DNA of 64,000 nucleotides from positions 1-64,000 of the forward strand of contig NZ_QTPO01000035.1 of assembly GCF_003853645.1 (NCBI RefSeq), written 5' to 3'. Of the stretch, positions 54,426-61,913 are shown one piece after another. The DNA comes from Burkholderia sp. Bp9143 (GTDB lineage Bacteria > Pseudomonadota > Gammaproteobacteria > Burkholderiales > Burkholderiaceae). Each line of letters opens with the position of its first letter. The stretch's first letter is position 1. The notes beneath the pieces were generated by a model that did not search any database, was not told the origin of the DNA, and saw only the letters and a program-made list of their open reading frames with translations. Both the position numbers and the translations under genes were made by a program.

Positions 54426-57122
54426 TTAAACGGTCATCGGGTTGGGCTTCGACGGATCGAGGTTGTACTTGGCGATCGCGTCCGCGACCACCTTGCGCTC
54501 GATCGTGCCTTCGTCGGCCAGCGCGTTCAGCGCAGCGACGGTGACCCAGTGACGGTCGACTTCGAAGAAGTGACGCAGCTTCTCGCGGGTGTCCGAACGA
54601 CCGAAGCCGTCCGTGCCCAGCACGACGAAGCGGCGATCGATCTGACCACGGATCTGGTCGACCAGCGCGCGCACGTAGTCGGTCGATGCGATGACCGGGC
54701 CCTGCGTGTCCTTCAGGCACTTCTGCACGTGCGACAGGCGACGCTCCTCGGTCGGATGGAGCAGGTTCCAGCGCTCGACTTCGTGGCCTTCACGCGCGAG
54801 TTCGGTGAAGCTCGGCACGCTCCACAGGTCGGCCGCGACGCCCCAGTCGTTCTTCAGCAGGTCGGCGGCAGCGATCACTTCGTTGAAGATCGTGCCCGCG
54901 CCGAGCAGTTGCACGCGCGGTGCCTTCGCGTCGGCGTCGGCCTTCTTGAACGCGTACATGCCCTTGATGATGTCGGCCGCCACGTGCTCGCCCTGCGGAA
55001 TCGCCGGGTGCTCGTAGTTCTCGTTCATCACCGTGATGTAGTAGTACACGTCTTCCTGGTCCTGCACCATGCGGCGCAGACCGTCCTGGATGACCACCGC
55101 GAGTTCATAGCCGAACGTCGGGTCGTAGCTCACGCAGTTCGGCACCGATGCCGCCCACAGGAGCGAGTGACCGTCTTCGTGCTGCAGGCCTTCGCCGTTC
55201 AGCGTCGTGCGGCCCGCGGTGCCGCCGAGCAGGAAGCCGCGCGAGCGCATGTCGCCCGCCGCCCATGCCAGGTCGCCGATCCGCTGGAAGCCGAACATCG
55301 AATAGAAGATGTAGAACGGCACCATGATCTCGCCGTGCGTCGAATACGACGTCGCCGCCGCGATCCAGTCGCACATGCCGCCCGCTTCGTTGATGCCTTC
55401 CTGCAGGATCTGGCCGGTTTCCGATTCCTTGTAGAACATCAGCTGGTCGGAATCTTCCGGCACGTACTTCTGGCCCTGCTGGTTCCAGATACCGATCTGG
55501 CGGAACAGGCCTTCCATGCCGAACGTGCGCGATTCGTCCGGGACGATCGGCACGACGCGCTTGCCGAGCGCCTTGTCCTTCAGCAGGATGTTCAGGATCC
55601 GCACGAACGCCATCGTCGTCGAGATCTCGCGGCCTTCGCCCGTGCCCTTCAGCAGCGGCTCGAATGCGTCGAGCGCCGGCACCGGCAGCGACGTCGCCTT
55701 CTCGCGGCGATGCGGCAGGTAGCCGCCGAGGTCCATGCGCTGCTTGCGCATGTATTCGAGTTCCTTCGAACCTTCCTCGAACTTCAGGTACGGCACGTCG
55801 GCGATCTGCTCGTCGGTGATCGGCAGGCGGAACTGGTCACGGAACTTCTTCAGTTGCTCGACCGGCAGCTTCTTCTGCTGGTGCGTGATGTTCATCGCCT
55901 GGCCCGACTCGCCCATCCCGTAGCCCTTGATGGTCTTCGCGAGGATGACGGTCGGCGCGCCCTTCGTATTGGTCGCCTCGTGGAATGCGGCGTAGATCTT
56001 GTGCGGATCGTGGCCGCCGCGGTTCAGCGCCCAGATGTCGTCGTCGGACCAGTCGGCAACCAGCGCCTTCAGTTCCGGCGTGTTGAAGAAGTGCTCGCGC
56101 ACGAACGCGCCCGATTCCGACTTGTACGTCTGGTACTCGCCGTCGACGACGTCCATCATGCGGCGCATCAGCGCGCCCGACTTGTCGCGTGCGAACAGCG
56201 CATCCCAGCGGCTGCCCCAGATGACCTTGATCACGTTCCAGCCGGCACCGCGGAATTCCGATTCGAGTTCCTGGATGATCTTGCCGTTGCCGCGCACCGG
56301 GCCGTCGAGACGCTGCAGGTTGCAGTTGATCACGAACACGAGGTTGTCGAGCTTCTCGCGGCTCGCCATCCCGATCGCGCCGAGCGATTCCGGTTCATCG
56401 GTCTCGCCGTCGCCGAGGAATGCCCACACCTTGCGGCCTTCCGTCTTCGTGATGCCGCGCGCCTGCAGGTACTTCATGAAGCGCGCCTGGTAGATCGCCA
56501 TGATCGGGCCGAGACCCATCGACACCGTCGGGAACTGCCAGAAGTCCGGCATCAGCCACGGGTGCGGGTACGACGAGATGCCCTTGCCGTCGACTTCCTG
56601 GCGGAAGCTGTCGAGCTGCTCTTCCGACAGGCGGCCGAGCAGGAACGCGCGCGAGTACACGCCCGGCGACGAGTGGCCCTGCACGAACACGAGATCGCCG
56701 CCGTGCTGGTCGGACGCCGCGTGCCAGAAGTGGTTGTAGCCGACGTCATAGAGCGTCGCGGCCGATGCGAACGACGCGATGTGGCCGCCGACGTTCGTGT
56801 CCTTGCCCGCACGCAGCACCATCGCCAGCGCGTTCCAGCGCGTGTACGAACGGATGCGGTGCTCGACGTCCTGGTCGCCCGGGATCTTCGCCTGGGCGGC
56901 AACCGGAATCGTGTTGATGTACGGGGTGTTGGCGGAGAACGGCAGGTGTTCGCCGTGCATGCGTGCGAACTCGATCTGCTTTTCGATCAGGTAATGCGCG
57001 CGGCCTGCGCCCACGGAGGAGATCACGCCGTCGAGCGACTCGAGCCATTCAACGGTTTCTTGCGGGTCGTCGTCTCGTTCGGCGGCGACATATTTCATCA
57101 CTTCGTTCGGTACAGCGGACAT
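54426..57122 (-). CDS. aceE: Pyruvate dehydrogenase E1 component (homodimeric)
   Basis: Thiamine diphosphate enzyme that decarboxylates pyruvate. At 898 residues it is close to the 887 of E. coli AceE. The ThDP-binding GDGETDEPES is present with the following asparagine-containing block (FVINCNLQRLDGPVRGNGKI), and the family markers DGVISSVGAGRAHYLIEKQIEFAR and EVERWNLLHP. ATG at 57122 (MSAVPNEV) with AGGAG upstream gives the usual N terminus; more distal starts lie in the intergenic region. First gene of aceE-aceF-lpd, divergent from the histidine kinase gene. Confidence 0.97.
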   Translation of the reverse strand: MSAVPNEVMKYVAAERDDDPQETVEWLESLDGVISSVGAGRAHYLIEKQIEFARMHGEHLPFSANTPYINTIPVAAQAKIPGDQDVEHRIRSYTRWNALAMVLRAGKDTNVGGHIASFASAATLYDVGYNHFWHAASDQHGGDLVFVQGHSSPGVYSRAFLLGRLSEEQLDSFRQEVDGKGISSYPHPWLMPDFWQFPTVSMGLGPIMAIYQARFMKYLQARGITKTEGRKVWAFLGDGETDEPESLGAIGMASREKLDNLVFVINCNLQRLDGPVRGNGKIIQELESEFRGAGWNVIKVIWGSRWDALFARDKSGALMRRMMDVVDGEYQTYKSESGAFVREHFFNTPELKALVADWSDDDIWALNRGGHDPHKIYAAFHEATNTKGAPTVILAKTIKGYGMGESGQAMNITHQQKKLPVEQLKKFRDQFRLPITDEQIADVPYLKFEEGSKELEYMRKQRMDLGGYLPHRREKATSLPVPALDAFEPLLKGTGEGREISTTMAFVRILNILLKDKALGKRVVPIVPDESRTFGMEGLFRQIGIWNQQGQKYVPEDSDQLMFYKESETGQILQEGINEAGGMCDWIAAATSYSTHGEIMVPFYIFYSMFGFQRIGDLAWAAGDMRSRGFLLGGTAGRTTLNGEGLQHEDGHSLLWAASVPNCVSYDPTFGYELAVVIQDGLRRMVQDQEDVYYYITVMNENYEHPAIPQGEHVAADIIKGMYAFKKADADAKAPRVQLLGAGTIFNEVIAAADLLKNDWGVAADLWSVPSFTELAREGHEVERWNLLHPTEERRLSHVQKCLKDTQGPVIASTDYVRALVDQIRGQIDRRFVVLGTDGFGRSDTREKLRHFFEVDRHWVTVAALNALADEGTIERKVVADAIAKYNLDPSKPNPMTV

Positions 57123-57246
57123 TCTCGTCTCCTGGGTCCTGGAATGTGAGGATCGCTCTCGTGCAGACGACGCGACGCGACCGGCTGCGGGCAAGCTCCG
57201 ACGGATTGTAATGAGCGTGCACGGACACGCGCAACAAAATTTTCGA

Positions 57247-57269
57247 ATTATGAGATCTTTTCTCGTAAT
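57247..57269. promoter_or_regulatory. AT-rich inverted repeat upstream of aceE, candidate operator
   Basis: ATTATGAGA and TCTCGTAAT (eight of nine positions paired) around TCTTT. On the minus strand it overlaps CATAAT, a possible -10 for aceE. It differs from the E. coli PdhR site. It stands out as A/T-rich in a GC-rich surrounding. Confidence 0.5.
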
Positions 57270-57395
57270 GCGGAATATTGCTGCGCCGCACCCATGTTCC
57301 GGGCCTCTGCCACGCGCGCCGCGAGCACAAATCCGTTTCCGTTCAACATATCCGGTATGGGTTTTCCATGTATTGCGCTGCGCTACAATCCTGCC

Positions 57396-59912
57396 ATGTT
57401 GACCGATCGGCTTTTCGCACGCTCGGCGCGACCGTCGGGCCCGCCGGCGGAGTCGCAGCCGTCCCGTTGGCACCACGGACCGTGGTGGTCCAATTCCTAT
57501 TTGCTGACGCCGCTGCTGTCGATCCTCGTGTTCCTCGTGGTGATGAGCCTGATTCTATGGAGCCTCAATCGCCGCGAACAGCAACAGCAGGAAGACACCC
57601 TGTTCCGTAACGTCGCGTGGGCGCAGCAGCAGATCCGCCTGTCGATGACCGGCGCGCAGGAGCAGCTGCAGGCGCTGTCGCGCGATCTCGCGTCCGGCCG
57701 CCTCGACCAGAATGCGTTCCAGATGGCCGTCGCGGACGTGATGCAAACGCATCCGGAAATCCTCTATCTGAACTGGTACACCGCGCCCGGCGTGCAGCGC
57801 TGGCCGACCGTGCACCCGCCGCTGCTCGGCCAGCGGCTCGCGAAGCCCGGCGACGCGCAGATGCAGGACGCCGTGCGCGGCGCGTACGACGAAGCGCATA
57901 GCACGCGCCGCCAAGCCTATTCTCCGCTGATCTACGACGACTTCGGCAACGGCTTCATCACGCTGCAGACGCCCGTAATGCGCGGCGATCGCGAGTACCT
58001 CGGCTCGATCGCCGCGGTGTTCTCGGTCGAAGGGATCCTGAAGCACGACATCCCGCAGGAGCTGTCGTCGAAGTACAAGATCTCGATCACCGACTCGAAC
58101 AACCGCGAGCTGTCGTCGACGTCGACGCGCCCGCGCCTGCCGCGCGACTCCCACTACGACCTGCCGCTCGATCCGCCCGGCCAGGGGCTGACCGTGCGCG
58201 TGTACGCGTTCCCGCAGCTCACGAACCTGACCAACAACACGCTCGTGTGGCTCGTCGCCGGGCTGTCTTGCTTCGTGCTGTGGAGCCTCTGGAGCCTGTG
58301 GAAACACACGCGCCAGCGCTTCGAGGCGCAGCAGGCGCTGTATGCCGAGGCGTTCTTCCGCCGCGCGATGGAGAACTCGGTGCTGATCGGCATGCGCGTG
58401 CTCGACATGCATGGCCGCATCACGCACGTGAACCCCGCGTTCTGCCGGATGACGGGCTGGGACGAGACCGACCTCGTCGGCAAGGTCGCACCGTTCCCGT
58501 ACTGGCCGCGCGACTCGTATCCGGAAATGCAGCGCCAGCTCGACATGACGCTGCGCGGCAAGGCACCGAGCTCGGGCTTCGAACTGCGCGTGCGGCGCAA
58601 GAACGGCACGCTGTTCCATGCGCGCCTCTACGTGTCGCCGCTGATCGACAGCTCCGGCCGACAGACCGGCTGGATGTCGTCGATGACCGACATCACCGAA
58701 CCGAAGCGCGCGCGCGAGGAACTCGCGGCCGCGCACGAACGCTTCACGACGGTGCTCGAAAGCCTCGACGCCGCGGTGTCGGTACTGGCCGCCGACGAAG
58801 CCGAGCTGCTGTTCGCGAACCGCTACTACCGCCACCTGTTCGGAATCCGCCCGGACGGCCACCTCGAGCTGTCGGGCGGCGGCTTCGACCGCGCGCAAGC
58901 GTCGTCCGACTCGATCGACATGGTCGACGCGTTCGCGGGCCTGCCGGCGGCTGCGCTGACGAGCAGCACGGCCGACGCGCAGGAGGTATACGTCGAGAGC
59001 ATCCAGAAGTGGTTCGAGGTGCGCCGCCAGTACATCCAGTGGGTGGACGGCCACCTCGCTCAGATGCAGATCGCGACCGACATCACGACCCGCAAGAAGG
59101 CGCAGGAACTCGCGCACCAGCAGGAAGAGAAGCTGCAGTTCACGAGCCGATTGATGACGATGGGCGAAATGGCGTCGTCGATTGCTCACGAATTGAACCA
59201 GCCGCTCGCCGCGATCAACAACTACTGCTCGGGCACGCTCGCGCTCGTGAAGAGCGGCCGCGGCACGCCCGAGACGCTGCAGCCCGCGCTGGAAAAGACC
59301 GCGCAGCAGGCGCTGCGCGCGGGGATGATCGTCAAGCGGATCCGCGAATTCGTGAAGCGCAGCGAGCCGAAGCGCCAGCCGGCGCGGGTCGCGGACATCG
59401 TCGCCGACGCGGTCGGGCTCGCCGAAATCGAGGCCAGGAAGCGCAGGATCCGGATCGTCACTGAAATCCTCGCAAGAATGCCTATTATTTATGTCGACCC
59501 CGTGCTGATCGAGCAGGTGCTCGTGAACCTGATGAAGAACGCGGCCGAGGCGATGGCCGACGTGAAGCCGGCGTCGGCGGACGGCATGATCCGCGTCGTC
59601 GCCGACATCGAGGCGGGTTTCGTCGACATCCGCGTGATCGACCAGGGTCCGGGCGTCGACGAAGCGACCGCCGAACGCCTGTTCGAACCGTTTTACAGCA
59701 CCAAGTCCGACGGCATGGGCATGGGGCTGAACATCTGCCGTTCGATCATCGAATCGCATCGGGGGCGTCTGTGGGTGGTCAACAATGTCGAACCGGACGG
59801 CCGCATTTCCGGCGCGACATTCCACTGCAGCCTGCCCATTGGGGAACCCGCTGATCTCGGCCAAGGGGGGCGCGAGGCATCGGCATCACATACCGTTACG
59901 GGAGAACTATGA
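57396..59912 (+). CDS. PAS-domain sensor histidine kinase
   Basis: An 838-residue membrane sensor. A first membrane span (about residues 36-56), a periplasmic sensing domain (about 60-275), a second span (about 279-300), a PAS domain (about 320-445, MENSVLIGMRVLDMHGRITHVN and MTGWDE), a second, weaker PAS-like region (about 450-570), then the kinase: HisKA with MASSIAHELNQPLAAI (His598), and the HATPase with NLMKNAAEA, DQGPGVDEA and GMGMGLNICRSIIE. The ALNQ-type HELNQPL and the paired FixJ-like regulator recall FixL and DctB relatives. Signal unknown. TACAAT at 57384 is six bases before the ATG. Divergent from aceE. Confidence 0.9.
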   Translation: MLTDRLFARSARPSGPPAESQPSRWHHGPWWSNSYLLTPLLSILVFLVVMSLILWSLNRREQQQQEDTLFRNVAWAQQQIRLSMTGAQEQLQALSRDLASGRLDQNAFQMAVADVMQTHPEILYLNWYTAPGVQRWPTVHPPLLGQRLAKPGDAQMQDAVRGAYDEAHSTRRQAYSPLIYDDFGNGFITLQTPVMRGDREYLGSIAAVFSVEGILKHDIPQELSSKYKISITDSNNRELSSTSTRPRLPRDSHYDLPLDPPGQGLTVRVYAFPQLTNLTNNTLVWLVAGLSCFVLWSLWSLWKHTRQRFEAQQALYAEAFFRRAMENSVLIGMRVLDMHGRITHVNPAFCRMTGWDETDLVGKVAPFPYWPRDSYPEMQRQLDMTLRGKAPSSGFELRVRRKNGTLFHARLYVSPLIDSSGRQTGWMSSMTDITEPKRAREELAAAHERFTTVLESLDAAVSVLAADEAELLFANRYYRHLFGIRPDGHLELSGGGFDRAQASSDSIDMVDAFAGLPAAALTSSTADAQEVYVESIQKWFEVRRQYIQWVDGHLAQMQIATDITTRKKAQELAHQQEEKLQFTSRLMTMGEMASSIAHELNQPLAAINNYCSGTLALVKSGRGTPETLQPALEKTAQQALRAGMIVKRIREFVKRSEPKRQPARVADIVADAVGLAEIEARKRRIRIVTEILARMPIIYVDPVLIEQVLVNLMKNAAEAMADVKPASADGMIRVVADIEAGFVDIRVIDQGPGVDEATAERLFEPFYSTKSDGMGMGLNICRSIIESHRGRLWVVNNVEPDGRISGATFHCSLPIGEPADLGQGGREASASHTVTGEL

Positions 59913-60547
59913 ATAGCCCTGTCACCACCACTCAGGAAACTGTCTTCGTCGTCGACGACGACGAAGCCGTACGGGACTCGCTGCGCTGGCTGCTGGAGGC
60001 GAACGGCTATCGCGTGCAATGCTTCTCGAGCGCCGAGCAGTTCCTCGATGCCTACCAGCCGGCGCAGCAGGCCGGCCAGATCGCCTGCCTGATCCTCGAC
60101 GTGCGGATGTCTGGCATGAGCGGCCTCGAACTGCAGGAGCGCCTGATCGCCGACAACGCCGCGCTGCCGATCATCTTCGTCACGGGCCACGGCGACGTGC
60201 CGATGGCGGTGTCGACGATGAAAAAGGGTGCGATGGACTTTATCGAGAAACCGTTCGACGAGGCCGAGCTGCGCAAGCTCGTCGAGCGGATGCTCGACAA
60301 GGCCCGAAGCGAAAGCAAGAGCGTCCAGGAACAGCGCGCCGCGAGCGAGCGCCTGTCGAAGCTGACCGCGCGCGAACAGCAGGTGCTCGAGCGGATCATC
60401 GCCGGCCGCCTGAACAAGCAGATCGCCGACGATCTCGGGATCAGCATCAAGACGGTGGAAGCGCACCGCGCGAACATCATGGAAAAGCTCAACGTCAACA
60501 CGGTCGCCGATCTGCTGCGCCTCGCGCTGTCGAAGAAGCAGGCCTGA
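59909..60547 (+). CDS. FixJ-type response regulator (receiver plus LuxR HTH)
   Basis: A 212-residue regulator: receiver domain (1-125) with acidic pocket VVDDDE, phospho-acceptor Asp64 (LILDVRMSG), switch Thr in VTGHGD and Lys in FIEKPFDE; then a LuxR-type DNA-binding domain (about 145-210, LTAREQQVLERIIAGRLNKQ). The ATG overlaps the kinase stop by four bases (ATGA), so the two make one cognate pair. Which genes it controls is not shown; the neighbouring aceE promoter is a simple first guess. Confidence 0.92.
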   Translation: MNSPVTTTQETVFVVDDDEAVRDSLRWLLEANGYRVQCFSSAEQFLDAYQPAQQAGQIACLILDVRMSGMSGLELQERLIADNAALPIIFVTGHGDVPMAVSTMKKGAMDFIEKPFDEAELRKLVERMLDKARSESKSVQEQRAASERLSKLTAREQQVLERIIAGRLNKQIADDLGISIKTVEAHRANIMEKLNVNTVADLLRLALSKKQA

Positions 60548-60707
60548 ACGTTGCGCGGCCGCGGGGCACCTGCCCGGCCGGCCGCGCCACCGCGCCGCGC
60601 GATGCGGCCCACTCGCGCGGCGTGGCCCGGCGCTTCCTCCCGGAGCGCCGGCACTGCCGCCATGACGCTTCCCGTGTATTCGCTGTCGGACGACAGCAAG
60701 CGAACGG

Positions 60708-60713
60708 TATAAT
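60708..60713 (+). promoter_or_regulatory. Candidate -10 element of folD
   Basis: A perfect TATAAT 70 bases before the folD start codon, in a spacer of about 235 bases. No strong -35 is visible 16-18 bases upstream. Confidence 0.5.
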
Positions 60714-60782
60714 TGCGTGCTTTGCTGCGGCGCTTCAGGCGTCGTACGCCCGCATTCCAACTTCCCGGCAGGACCCACCACC

Positions 60783-61640
60783 ATGACAGCCCTCCTCATC
60801 GACGGCAACGCCCTCTCGAAGACCTTGCGCGCGCAGGCCGCCGAACGCGCCGCCACGCTGACCGCGCGTGGCCACCAGCCCGGCCTCGCGGTGATCCTCG
60901 TCGGCGCGAACCCGGCGAGCGAAGTCTACGTGCGCAACAAGATCAAGGCGTGCGAGGACAACGGTTTCTTCTCGCAGAAGGATGCGTATCCGGACACGCT
61001 GTCGGAGGCCGACCTGCTCGCGCGCATCGACGAACTGAACCGCGCCCCGAAGATCCACGGCATCCTGGTCCAGTTGCCGCTGCCCGCGCACATCGACAGC
61101 CACAAGGTGATCGAGGCGATCGCGCCGGAGAAGGACGTCGACGGTTTCCACGTCGCGAACGCCGGCGCGCTGATGACGGGCAAGCCGCTGTTCCGCCCGT
61201 GCACGCCGTACGGCGTGATGAAGATGTTCGAAGCGCATGACATCCGGCTGCAGGGCGCGAACGCCGTCGTGATCGGCCGTTCGAACATCGTCGGCAAGCC
61301 GATGGCGATGATGCTGCTCGAAGCCGGCGCGACCGTAACGATCTGCCATAGCAAGACGCGCGACCTCGCCGCGCACACGCGCCAGGCCGACGTCGTGGTC
61401 GCCGCGGTCGGCAAGCGCAACATCCTGACGGCCGACATGGTCAAGCCCGGCGCGACGGTGATCGACGTCGGCATGAACCGCGACGACGCGGGCAAGCTGT
61501 GCGGCGACGTCGACTTCGCCGGCGTGAAGGAAGTCGCCGGCCACATCACGCCGGTGCCGGGCGGCGTCGGCCCGATGACCATCACGATGCTGCTGATCAA
61601 CACGATCGAGGCCGCCGAGCGCGCCGCCGCGGCCGCCTGA
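60783..61640 (+). CDS. folD: Methylenetetrahydrofolate dehydrogenase/cyclohydrolase FolD
   Basis: Bifunctional enzyme of one-carbon folate metabolism. The 285 residues include YVRNKIKAC with the catalytic lysine (about residue 56), the ILVQLPLPAHID block, DVDGFHVANAG, the nucleotide-binding IGRSNIVGKPMA and the C-terminal TPVPGGVGPMT signature. ATG at 60783. The M3 peptidase gene starts 273 bases downstream on the same strand. Confidence 0.97.
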   Translation: MTALLIDGNALSKTLRAQAAERAATLTARGHQPGLAVILVGANPASEVYVRNKIKACEDNGFFSQKDAYPDTLSEADLLARIDELNRAPKIHGILVQLPLPAHIDSHKVIEAIAPEKDVDGFHVANAGALMTGKPLFRPCTPYGVMKMFEAHDIRLQGANAVVIGRSNIVGKPMAMMLLEAGATVTICHSKTRDLAAHTRQADVVVAAVGKRNILTADMVKPGATVIDVGMNRDDAGKLCGDVDFAGVKEVAGHITPVPGGVGPMTITMLLINTIEAAERAAAAA

Positions 61641-61913
61641 TCGCCACGCGATCGCCCTGCCCGCCCAGCCGGCGCGCATTCGTGCGCCGGCATCTCGCCG
61701 ACCGCCGTCGCGGCCGCGCCCCACACTGCCGCACGGCTGAACTCGCCGCGTTTTGCCCCTATCCGACCCCGCGTCGACCGCATTCAATCGCGTCGTTAGA
61801 AACTAACGATTGGAAAGCGCGCGATGCGCCCCAATAATGTCGGTATCGGGCGCCGACGCATCGCGCCTCACCCTTTTCACCCCGGTTCATCCGGCAACAG
61901 ACAGGGAGTCTTA
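61641..61913. other. Intergenic region before the oligopeptidase gene, nothing recognised
   Basis: About 273 bases between folD and the M3 peptidase gene. It contains TTAGAAACTAA (61796-61806), a short near-palindrome, and GGGAG as the ribosome site for the next gene. No gene or clear terminator is seen. Confidence 0.4.

Noticed and set aside
52664..54544. A plus-strand frame of 626 codons opposite aceF
   Set aside because: Antisense shadow of the Ala/Pro linkers and lipoyl repeats; its cysteine and arginine richness comes from GC-rich codons.
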